This document shows positions 37,266-45,346 of a stretch of 64,000 bases of DNA, piece by piece. Below the pieces are notes generated by a model. It saw only the letters and a program-made list of their open reading frames with translations, was not told the origin of the DNA and did no database searches. Position 1 is the stretch's first letter. Each line of letters starts with the position of its first letter. The stretch is from NCBI RefSeq assembly GCF_900104135.1, contig NZ_FNIV01000002.1:186001-250000 (forward strand), given 5' to 3'. The position numbers and the translations under genes were made by a program. Origin of the DNA: Halomonas shengliensis (GTDB lineage Bacteria > Pseudomonadota > Gammaproteobacteria > Pseudomonadales > Halomonadaceae).

Positions 37266-37877
37266 ATGCAGGAGATGAGCTGGTGGGCCTGGCTGCTGCT
37301 GGGGGTATCGATCGCCCTCGCGGTGGCCGCCGTGGCGCTGTTCCTCAGGCTTCGAGGCCAGGAGGAGGAAGCGACCGACCAGGAACCCGCCCCAACGGCA
37401 GCGTCGAAGCCCGCGACGCCAGCGGATGACGCCAGGGTCGCAGAAGCCAACCACCAGGCGAGGCTCAGGGAGGCCTCCCAGTCGCTGCAACAGTGCTGGT
37501 TCGTGGTCTTCGACGCGCCCTCGGCCGAGACCAGCCGCCGACTCGCCGCCCTGCTCGAGGCGCGCAACGCTCTCTATGATGCCGAGCTCGGCGTCTATTA
37601 CATCACCTCGGCGAGTGCCCGTTACCAGCTGACCCTTGCCCACTCCAGCTCGCCCGGGCACCTGCCACCGCTCCACCAGAGCGCGGAAACCGAGGTCGAC
37701 GGCATCTCGGTGCTGATCAAGTTCCTGAACAAACGCAGCGTGGCCCGTCACCCCGATACCTTCGTCGACGTGGTGCTGGCCGCACAGGGGATCGGCGGGC
37801 AGATCCTCGACGGTGAACGACAGTCCTTATCGCCAGAGGCCTTTCGTGAACGGTTCGCCGCCATGCAGGCGCCTTGA
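37266..37877 (+). CDS. ZipA C-terminal-like membrane-anchored protein (paralogue 1)
   Basis: A 203-residue protein. One N-terminal helix (about 7-27, AWLLLGVSIALAVAAVALFL), a charged and Pro/Ala-rich linker, then a domain from about residue 75 that resembles the FtsZ-binding C-terminal domain of ZipA. The match runs from LAALLEARNALYDAELGVYY through SPGHLPPL to GGQILDGERQSLSPEAFRER, compared with [20 protein letters not shown] in E. coli ZipA. Main ZipA is usually encoded next to ligA, which is not here. It lies between the chemoreceptor and the RsbQ-like gene. A second, related protein is at 55700-56314. Confidence 0.7.
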   Translation: MQEMSWWAWLLLGVSIALAVAAVALFLRLRGQEEEATDQEPAPTAASKPATPADDARVAEANHQARLREASQSLQQCWFVVFDAPSAETSRRLAALLEARNALYDAELGVYYITSASARYQLTLAHSSSPGHLPPLHQSAETEVDGISVLIKFLNKRSVARHPDTFVDVVLAAQGIGGQILDGERQSLSPEAFRERFAAMQAP

Positions 37878-37938
37878 GCTTTCCCGCCGCAGGGCTCAAG
37901 CTCCCTGGCAACACGCCACGCCGACTCACGGAGCCTCG

Positions 37939-38754
37939 ATGGCCGATATCCGCCACCTGTTGAACGTCACCGAGCACGGTCGTGGAGAGACCCCGCTGCT
38001 GCTGATCCACGGCTTCGGCTGCGACCAGACCGCCTGGCGGAGGCTGCTGCCCTTTCTGGAGGCCGACTACCGCCTGATCCTGCTGGACCTGGCCGGTTTC
38101 GGCTGCGCCGCCCCCGAGGCCTTCGACCCCGAACGCCACGCCACGCCGGCCGGCCACGCCGAGGACATCGTTGCGCTGTGCGATGCGCTCTCGCTCGAAG
38201 GCGCGGTGATGCTCGGCCACTCCATCGGCGGCACCATCGGCCTGCTCGCCTCGATCGCGCGCCCCCAGGCCTTCCGCCGGCTGGTGATGGTGTGCAGTTC
38301 GGCACGCTACCTGGATGATCCACCCGACTACCGTGGCGGCTACAGCCACGACCAGCTCGACGGGCTGATGCAGCTGATGGAGCAGAACTACCTGGACTGG
38401 GCCGGCACCCTCTCCAAGGTAGCACTGGGCGATGCCGCCACCGCTTCTCACGAGCATGACCTGCGCGAACGCTTCCTGGCGGTGGAGCCACAGGTGCTGC
38501 GCCCGCTGGCGCGCAGCATCTTCCTGGGCGACACCCGCCACCACCTGGCCGAGGTCAGCGTGCCCAGCCTGATCGTGCAGACCGCCCGCGACGCCATCGT
38601 GCCACTGGAAGCCGCCGAGTACCTGCAGGCCCACCTGCCCGAGAGCGAGCTGGCGGTGATGGAGAGCGCCGGCCATTACCCCCAGCTCACCGACCCCGAG
38701 CTGCTGGCCCGGACGCTGCAGGGGCGGGTCACGATCCGAGCTGGCCGCCCCTGA
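37939..38754 (+). CDS. RsbQ-like alpha/beta hydrolase
   Basis: A 271-residue hydrolase. The nucleophile elbow GHSIGG (Ser95), the acid in QTARDAIVP (Asp218) and the His in ESAGHYPQL (His246) lie one residue from the B. subtilis RsbQ triad (S96, D219, H247). The start LNVTEHGRGETPLLLIHGFGCDQ is also RsbQ-like. RsbQ turns a small unknown ligand into a signal for the PAS domain of the phosphatase RsbP. Here the next gene, overlapping by one base, is a PAS-GGDEF protein, so the output is probably c-di-GMP. ATG 37939 has GGAG upstream. Confidence 0.85.
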   Translation: MADIRHLLNVTEHGRGETPLLLIHGFGCDQTAWRRLLPFLEADYRLILLDLAGFGCAAPEAFDPERHATPAGHAEDIVALCDALSLEGAVMLGHSIGGTIGLLASIARPQAFRRLVMVCSSARYLDDPPDYRGGYSHDQLDGLMQLMEQNYLDWAGTLSKVALGDAATASHEHDLRERFLAVEPQVLRPLARSIFLGDTRHHLAEVSVPSLIVQTARDAIVPLEAAEYLQAHLPESELAVMESAGHYPQLTDPELLARTLQGRVTIRAGRP

Positions 38755-39746
38755 TGGGGATTCAGGCAGCCGACCTGGCCCGCTGGTGGCACCTCGCGCC
38801 CTTCGGGCAGGCGGTGATCGACGAGCAGGGAAGGATCCTGCAGGTCAACCGGACGCTCGGCGACTGGCTCGACGCGCCCATGCGCCGCCTGGTCGACCAG
38901 CCAGCCAGCGAGCTCTTCACCCCCGAGGCGCGCATGCTCTACCTGGGGCTGCTGGCCTACCGCGTGGCCGAACATGGCGAGGCAGACGAGGTGCACCTGA
39001 CATTGCGGGTCAAGGGGAGCGAGCCCATGCCGGTGCTGTGCAGCGCCCGCCTGATCCTGCACCGGGGCGCCAGCCTCACCCTGCTCTCGATGCTCTCCAT
39101 CGCGCGCAAGGATCGTCTGGAGCGGGAGCTGCTCAAGGCCCGTCAGGCGACCCAGCGCGCCCTGGCCGAGAAGAGCGCAGCGCTGGCCGAGCTGGAGGCC
39201 CTGCACGACACCCTGAGCGCCCAGCGGGCGGCGCTCGAGCAGGCCAACCGTCGACTGGGCCAGGAGGCACTCAGCGACGCCCTCACCGGGTTGCCCAACC
39301 GGCGTCGCTTTGACCAAGTGCTGGGCCAGCGGCTCAAGGAAGCGCCGCTTGCCGGCCATGTCGGGCCCTTCAGCGTGGCGATGCTCGACATCGACCACTT
39401 CAAGCCGGTCAACGACCGCCACGGCCATGCCGCCGGCGACCGCGTCCTGCAGCGCCTGGGGGATCTGCTGACCTGCCAGCTACGCGGTGACGACCTTGCC
39501 GCACGCATCGGCGGCGAGGAGTTCGGCCTGCTGATGCCGGGCACCGACGGCGAGGCGGCCCGCTGCGCCCTGGAGCGGCTACGCCGCGCCGTGGAGGCCC
39601 ACCCCCTCGAGGGACTGGCGATCACCCTGAGCATCGGGGTGACCCAGTATCGTTCGGGCGACACCCGTGAGACCCTGATGCAGCGCGCCGATGACGCCCT
39701 CTACGCGGCGAAGCGCGCGGGTCGCAACCGCATCGTCGAGGACTGA
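38754..39746 (+). CDS. PAS-GGDEF diguanylate cyclase (RsbQ partner)
   Basis: A 330-residue soluble protein. The PAS domain is about residues 10-120 (WWHLAPFGQAVIDEQGRILQVN). A coiled coil follows at about 120-170 (AEKSAALAELEALHDTLSAQ), then the GGDEF domain. The active-site loop is IGGEEF, intact, with RGDD as an RxxD inhibitory site five residues before. It should make c-di-GMP from two GTP. Its ATG shares one base with the RsbQ-like stop, so the pair is translationally coupled. No membrane segment. Confidence 0.92.
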   Translation: MGIQAADLARWWHLAPFGQAVIDEQGRILQVNRTLGDWLDAPMRRLVDQPASELFTPEARMLYLGLLAYRVAEHGEADEVHLTLRVKGSEPMPVLCSARLILHRGASLTLLSMLSIARKDRLERELLKARQATQRALAEKSAALAELEALHDTLSAQRAALEQANRRLGQEALSDALTGLPNRRRFDQVLGQRLKEAPLAGHVGPFSVAMLDIDHFKPVNDRHGHAAGDRVLQRLGDLLTCQLRGDDLAARIGGEEFGLLMPGTDGEAARCALERLRRAVEAHPLEGLAITLSIGVTQYRSGDTRETLMQRADDALYAAKRAGRNRIVED

Positions 39747-39759
39747 CCGGGAGCCTACC

Positions 39760-42700
39760 ATGCACGCCAGGACGGCCGCATTACCTCGCGAGGAAAGCCA
39801 CCTGCCCTATCGCATCCGCGATGTGGCCCTGGACATCGGCCTACTGATGATCGCCGCCACCTTCACCCTGCTCGGCGGCGCCGGACTGGTCGCCCATCTG
39901 CTGGGCGTGGCCTACCCGCTGAGCGGCCTGATGGTGGCCGACGCCGCCCTCGCCGGCTTGCTGGCCGGGCTCTGCCTGCTGGGCTGGCTCTACCAGGCAC
40001 CTCGCCTGCGCCTCGCCGCGGCGCTGCCGCTGGTGGCCATCGCCCTCTACACCCTGGCCCATAACGCCTGGGCCGGCGCCCCCTGGCAGGGAAGCTCCTG
40101 GGTGACGGGCGGGTCACGCATCCTCTCGGTTGCCGCCTGCCTGCTGCTGCTGGTCGCCCTGTGCAGCCTGGTGGGGATGGCGAGCCGTTGGCGACGGCTG
40201 CTGTGGGTGGCCGGCGGTGCGCTGGCGCTGCTCGCCGGCGGCCTGTCCTTGGTGATGATGCTGCTGCCCGCCAGCCGCACCGAGTGGGCAGCGGGCTTCG
40301 TCTCGGCACCGATGCTCGCCACCCTCTACGCCCTGCTCGGTGGCATCGCCCTGCTGGGCGCGGCCTGGCGCGGTGCGCGGGCGATGCTGCCGGTGGGCCG
40401 GCTGCCCCAGGTCGCGGCCATGGCCGGCGTGCTGGTGAGCTGCCTGGCGTGGTACCTGCTGACCTGGAACGCCCAGGCCACCATCCATCGCCAGGCCGCG
40501 ACTCTGCTGGACAACGTCGAGCTCAACGCGCGCCACACCATGACCGCCCAGCTGGAGCTGATCCAGCGACTGGCCTGGCGCCAGGGCCAGGAGCTCGCCT
40601 TCTTCGCCGACCGCTTGCGGGGGCATGACGTCGACAGCTACTTCCGCCACGCCCCTTACCTGGAGGCGCTGGTGCTGATGGACCCGCGAGGACGCATCGC
40701 CGACCTGCGCGCGCCCCACCTGCTCGACCCGCGCCGCCTGCGCCACGAGATCATGCGTGCCGAGGTCGGCGACTGGCTGGCCCTGCCGTGGCGGGTCCCC
40801 CATGCCATGCCGGCGCCGGACGCCCCCTCACGGCTGCTGATCGCCGCCCCGGTGGACGACGCCGGCCGGCAGCTGGTCGCTCGGCTCGACCTCGCCCAGC
40901 TGCTGACCCAGGAGCTCGGCGTGCAGCTGCAACACTTCCGGGTCGAGGTGCGCACCTCCCGGCCACTGCTCGAGCTGCGCCAGCCTGGCCGCCTGCCGCC
41001 CCCCGAGACGGCACGCCCGCTGCCTCGCCTCGGTACGCGCCAGGTCGGGCTGCCGGGCGGCGCCCGGCTGACCCTCGAGGCCCATCTGGACTCGCTGCCC
41101 GCCATGCTGCGCGCCGGCCTGATGCCCGGCGGCTTCGCCATCTCCGGGCTGATCCTGAGCTACCTGCTGGCCCTCAGCCTGGGCCTGGTGCGCCTGGTGC
41201 TGGGGCGCTCCCGGGAGCTGCTCGCCGCGCGAAGGCGACTGGAGGCACAGTACGACCTGGAGCAACGCTTCCGCTCGCTCTACCTCTACCACCCGGACGG
41301 CGTCTTCTCCCTCGACCGTGAAGGGCGGGTGATCTCCGCCAACGCCGCCTGCCACGAAATCACCGGACGGCAGAACGCGGAGGTGCTGGGCGAACACTTC
41401 TCGGTACTGCTGTCGCCGAGGGACATCCCGCGCCTGCAGGCGCTGTTCGGGGCCACCCTGGCCGGCGAGCCGGGCCGGGTCGAGCTCACCCTCACCCATC
41501 GCGACGGCGAGCTGCGCGCCCTCGACCTCACTACCCTGCCGATCATCGTCGAGGGCGAGACCCAGGGGGTCTTTGGCATCGCCAAGGACATCACCCGCCA
41601 GCGCGAGCACGAGGCCCAGATCGCCTACCAGGCCACCCACGACCTGCTGACCGGCCTGCCCAACCGCTCTCTGCTCGACGAGCGCCTGGCGGCCGCCTTC
41701 CACGAGGCGAGGCAGACGTCACAGCCACTGCTGGTGATGCAGCTGGACCTGGACGGCTTCAAGGCGGTCAACGACGGCCTGGGTCACCGCGTGGGCAATG
41801 CCCTGCTGGTGGCCGTCGCTGAGCGGCTGCGCGGCCTGGTCGCCCCCGGCGATACCATCGCCCGCCTGGCCGGCGACGAGTTCTGCCTGCTGCTCCCCGG
41901 TCGCGGGCGCGAGGCCGGCGACCACCTGGCCGGTCGCCTGCTGGCCGCGCTCAGCCGCCCCTACTACCTGGAGGGGCATGCCGTGCACATCAGCGCCAGC
42001 ATCGGCATCGGCGCCAGCGAGGGCGAGGCCGGCCATGCCCAGGAACTGCTACAGCAGGCCGATCTCGCCATGAGCGGCGCCAAGCGCCAGGGACGCAACA
42101 CCTGGCAGTGGTTCCGGGGCGACGGCCAGCGAGTCACCGCCGAGGAGGTCCTGCTGCGTCACGACCTCTATACCGCCCTCAACGACGAGGAGTTCGCGCT
42201 CCACTACCAGCCCATCGTCGCCGCCGACGACGGCCGGGTATGCGGCTTCGAGGCACTGATCCGCTGGCATCACCCGGAGCGCGGGGTGATCTCCCCCGGG
42301 GTCTTCATCCCGCTCGCCGAACAGACCGGCCAGATCATCCCCCTGGGACGCTGGGTGCTGCGTCGCGCCTGCCGGGATGCCGCGCCGCTGCTGGCCATGG
42401 CCGATCCCGCGGCCACCCTGGCGGTCAACATATCCTCGCTGCAGTTCCGCCGCCCCGGCTTCCTGGAGGAGGTCGAACAGGCCCTGGCCGAGAGCGGCCT
42501 CGCCCCCGAACGGCTGGAGCTGGAGGTCACCGAGAGCATCCTGCTGGAGGGCGTCACCCACGCCAGCGAGCTGATCCAACGGCTCGGCGAGCTCGGGGTG
42601 CGGGTCGCCCTGGACGACTTCGGCACCGGCTTCTCGAGCCTCAGCTACCTGCGCGACCTGCCGATCCACAAGGTCAAGCTGGACCGCGGCTTCATCCATG

Positions 42701-42903
42701 ACATCCTTACCAACGAGCGCAACGCCGCCATCGTCCAGGGGGTGATCACCATGGCGCACCACATGGCGATGGTGGTGGTGGCGGAGGGCATCGAGAGCGA
42801 CGCCCAGCGCGAGGAGCTGCGCCGGCATGGCTGCGACCTGCTGCAGGGCTTCTACTTCGCGCGCCCGGCGCCGCTCGACGACATCACAGGACACACCCCA
42901 TGA
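39760..42903 (+). CDS. Membrane PAS-GGDEF-EAL protein with AGDEF motif
   Basis: A 1047-residue protein. The N-terminus has about seven membrane helices, a periplasmic part and one more helix, closely like the protein at 24526-28500 (VALDIGLLMIAATFTLL). It has a single PAS domain and no GAF or LOV. The GGDEF loop reads LAGDEF (about residue 703) and the RxxD site is lost (APGD). The EAL domain keeps EALIRW and DDFGTG. AGDEF can be active in some cyclases; the EAL part looks intact, so phosphodiesterase activity is more likely (inference). It starts 13 bases after the PAS-GGDEF gene, and its end overlaps the CheB fragment. Confidence 0.9.
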   Translation: MHARTAALPREESHLPYRIRDVALDIGLLMIAATFTLLGGAGLVAHLLGVAYPLSGLMVADAALAGLLAGLCLLGWLYQAPRLRLAAALPLVAIALYTLAHNAWAGAPWQGSSWVTGGSRILSVAACLLLLVALCSLVGMASRWRRLLWVAGGALALLAGGLSLVMMLLPASRTEWAAGFVSAPMLATLYALLGGIALLGAAWRGARAMLPVGRLPQVAAMAGVLVSCLAWYLLTWNAQATIHRQAATLLDNVELNARHTMTAQLELIQRLAWRQGQELAFFADRLRGHDVDSYFRHAPYLEALVLMDPRGRIADLRAPHLLDPRRLRHEIMRAEVGDWLALPWRVPHAMPAPDAPSRLLIAAPVDDAGRQLVARLDLAQLLTQELGVQLQHFRVEVRTSRPLLELRQPGRLPPPETARPLPRLGTRQVGLPGGARLTLEAHLDSLPAMLRAGLMPGGFAISGLILSYLLALSLGLVRLVLGRSRELLAARRRLEAQYDLEQRFRSLYLYHPDGVFSLDREGRVISANAACHEITGRQNAEVLGEHFSVLLSPRDIPRLQALFGATLAGEPGRVELTLTHRDGELRALDLTTLPIIVEGETQGVFGIAKDITRQREHEAQIAYQATHDLLTGLPNRSLLDERLAAAFHEARQTSQPLLVMQLDLDGFKAVNDGLGHRVGNALLVAVAERLRGLVAPGDTIARLAGDEFCLLLPGRGREAGDHLAGRLLAALSRPYYLEGHAVHISASIGIGASEGEAGHAQELLQQADLAMSGAKRQGRNTWQWFRGDGQRVTAEEVLLRHDLYTALNDEEFALHYQPIVAADDGRVCGFEALIRWHHPERGVISPGVFIPLAEQTGQIIPLGRWVLRRACRDAAPLLAMADPAATLAVNISSLQFRRPGFLEEVEQALAESGLAPERLELEVTESILLEGVTHASELIQRLGELGVRVALDDFGTGFSSLSYLRDLPIHKVKLDRGFIHDILTNERNAAIVQGVITMAHHMAMVVVAEGIESDAQREELRRHGCDLLQGFYFARPAPLDDITGHTP

Positions 42904-43154
42904 TGACCCGCACCACCTCGCAGGATCATCCGGTGCCGGTGGCCGGCATCGTGCTCTCCAGGGCCGGCTCGGATGGCACCGCCGGGCTGCGCACCATCAT
43001 GGCTGCCGGCGGTGTGACCCTGGTGCAGGAGCCCGGCTCGGCCAAGTACACCGGCATGCCACCGTCGGCCACCGAAGCCGGGGTGGCGGACGTGGTGCTC
43101 ACCGCCTGGCGCGGGCGTCACGCCCCGGCTGCCCGTGCCTCGACGCGAGGCTGA
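42900..43154 (+). CDS. Stand-alone C-terminal fragment of a CheB methylesterase domain
   Basis: An 84-residue protein. VAGIVLSRAGSDGTAGLRTI and ALVQ-like GVTLVQEPGSAKYTGMPPSA match the last third of the CheB catalytic domain, including the catalytic Asp (Asp25 in GSDG). The response-regulator domain and the Ser and His of the triad are missing, so it cannot be an esterase alone. Its ATG overlaps the GGDEF-EAL stop (ATGA), so it is likely translated. It is either the relic of a deleted cheB or a small protein with a new role. Confidence 0.7.
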   Translation: MMTRTTSQDHPVPVAGIVLSRAGSDGTAGLRTIMAAGGVTLVQEPGSAKYTGMPPSATEAGVADVVLTAWRGRHAPAARASTRG

Positions 43155-43174
43155 CCCGACTCGAGGCTCCGCCA

Positions 43175-45152
43175 GTGATCATCAACCCCCTCTGGGCCCG
43201 CCTGACGGTGGCCATCCTGCTGCCGATGGCGCTGGTCACCCTGACACTGACGCCGATCCTCGCCTCGCATCTCGAGGCGAGGATAGACAGTGCGCGCCGG
43301 TCGGCCGAGGCGCTGCTGGCCTCGGAGTACGAGATGCTGCTGCAGGGGATGAACGAAAGCTTCAACCAGGTGCTGGCTACCGCGGAGTTTCCCCTGCTGG
43401 GCCGCTTCCTGGCCAGGCAGACGGCCGGCCAGACGCCGACCTGGGGGCTGGCGGCACAACGCGATCGCGAGCAGCTGGAGGCGCTGTTCGACACCCTGCT
43501 CACCCACTTCGGCCGCTATACCCGCCTGGCGGTGATCGACACCGAGGGTCGCGAGTGGGTGAGCGCGACCACGACGCCCCTGCTGCCACGACCCCCGCTC
43601 GTCGATAATGGCGAGATCCCCGCCTTTCGCCAGGCCATGGGCCTCCAGGCCCGCGACCTCTATGTCTCGCCGCCGCGGCCCGGCGCCTCGGGTGATGACC
43701 AGGCTCCGGTGACGGCGGTCATCGACATCGCCACGCCGATCATCGGCGCGCGAGGCGAGCGCCTGGGCGTGCTGCTGTTCACCCTTGACTGGTCACGCAT
43801 CGCCGACTCGCTGCCCCATACCCGCCAGGCCGCCGAGGGCCAGGCGCTGCTGGTGGATGCCCAGGGCCAGTGGCTGCTGCCCGTCGCCGACGGCCAGACA
43901 GAGCGCTTCGGTCGCCCGCTCGCGGAGCGCCGCCCCGCCGTCTGGGCGGCCATGTCGGCCCGTAACCAGGGCATCGCCGAACGGGACGACCGCCTGCTCG
44001 CCTTTCGCACCCATGACATCCGTACCCAGCACTATCGCAGCCAGGCCGGAAGCATCGTCAGCGACCCGGGCACCCAGCCCTGGCGACTCGGTATCCTGGT
44101 CTCGCGCCCCAGCCTGGCGGGACTGCTCGGCGAGAGCCCGGTGCAGCCGCTGGCCATTGCCCTGGTCTATGCGCTGTCGGTGGCCTTCGGGGTGTTGTGG
44201 GTGCTCAACGACCATCGCCTGCGCGGGCTACGCCAGCGGGCGCTGGTGTTCTCGCGCGAGGCCCGCCAGTACGCGGGGGGAGGTCCAGGACCTCTACGAG
44301 CATGCCCCCTGCGGCTACCACTCCCTGGATGGCGACGGCCGGGTGGTGAGTATGAACCGCACCGAGCTCGACTGGCTGGGCTATCGCGACGACGAGGTGA
44401 TCGACAAGCGCTTCTACCGGGACTTCGTGACCCCGGAGACCCGCGCTGCCTTCGATGCCGCCTTCCGCCAGGTGCTCGGAGAGGGGCAGGAGGGCAGCGC
44501 CGAGTGCGAGCTGCTGTGTCGCGATGGCACTCGCCTGCCGGTGGCGATCCAGGCCACCGCCCAGGTCACCGAGGAGGGCTTCCAGTACTCACGGGCCATG
44601 GTGTTCGACCTCCGCGAGCGCAAGGCGCTGGAGGCACGCCTGGAGGAACAGGCGCTTACCGACCCGCTCACCGGCCTGGGCAACCGCCGCTATCTGGAGG
44701 ATCAGGCGACCATGGAGATCGCCCGCGCCGAGCGCAGTGGGGCGCCGCTGGCACTGATCGCCATCGACCTCGATCACTTCAAGGGCATCAACGACCGCCA
44801 CGGCCACGACGTGGGCGATGGGGTACTTCAGGCCTTCGCCGAGCTGGCCCGCCGGGTGCTGCGCGATGGGGATGTGCTGTGCCGCATGGGCGGCGAGGAG
44901 TTCGCGGTACTGCTACCCGCCACCAACCGCGAACAGGCGCTGCAGGTCGCAGAGCGCCTGCGCCAGGCCATCGAGACGACGCCGGCGCGCCTCGATGCCG
45001 CCGAGGACACCCTCGCCTACACCGCCTCGCTCGGCGTGACCCTGGTCGGCGGCGGTGAGGTCACCCTGAAGCCGGCGATCAAGCGCGCCGACCAGGGCCT
45101 CTACGCCGCCAAGGAGGCGGGACGCAACCGGATCGAATGGCAGCCTGGTTGA
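43175..45152 (+). pseudogene. Cache-PAS-GGDEF diguanylate cyclase gene with a frameshift
   Basis: A gene of about 658 residues interrupted once. The first part (43175 to about 44280; GTG start with GAGG upstream) codes a membrane helix (about 9-30), a Cache-like periplasmic domain (ARDLYVSPPRPGASG) and a second helix (about 327-346). The second part, in another frame, codes PAS and GGDEF with MGGEEF intact and RDGD as RxxD site. The frames join at a run of six G near 44275-44280; removing one G restores one reading frame. It could be a true mutation, phase variation or a sequencing error. Last gene of the operon. Confidence 0.8.
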
Positions 45153-45288
45153 GCAGTCGACGCCGTGGGGAGATGTGTCGGGCGGCTTGGGTTGTCCCGG
45201 GGAAGCAGGTTTTCTCGGCGACGGGGTTTCCGTGCACCGATTGCTTTGCTACATAAGAGGTATAGTGTGTGTCTATATAGCAAAAATC

Positions 45289-45313
45289 GACCTATGCTCT
45301 TGATGTAGGTCAA
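45289..45313 (+). promoter_or_regulatory. Candidate FNR/Anr-like site and inverted repeat before the PilZ gene
   Basis: In an unusually AT-rich 193-bp gap, TTGATGTAGGTCAA (45300-45313) matches the FNR/Anr box (TTGAT-N4-ATCAA) in nine of ten bases. It overlaps an inverted repeat GACCTA...TAGGTC (45289-45294 and 45306-45311). It lies 34 bases before the ATG. No other gene is seen in the gap. Confidence 0.4.
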
Positions 45314-45346
45314 TAATTTTGACGCTCGCATGCGCAGGTGACCGAC

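Noticed and set aside
37878..37938. Possible sigma-28 promoter before the RsbQ-like gene (TCAAGCTC)
   Set aside because: No -10 of the right type occurs at the 11-bp spacing, so I did not list it.
43785..44270. Start of the PAS-GGDEF frame at 43785 as a separate gene
   Set aside because: Before about 44275 this frame is the shadow of the Cache sensor part; only the portion after the G run shows PAS and GGDEF features.
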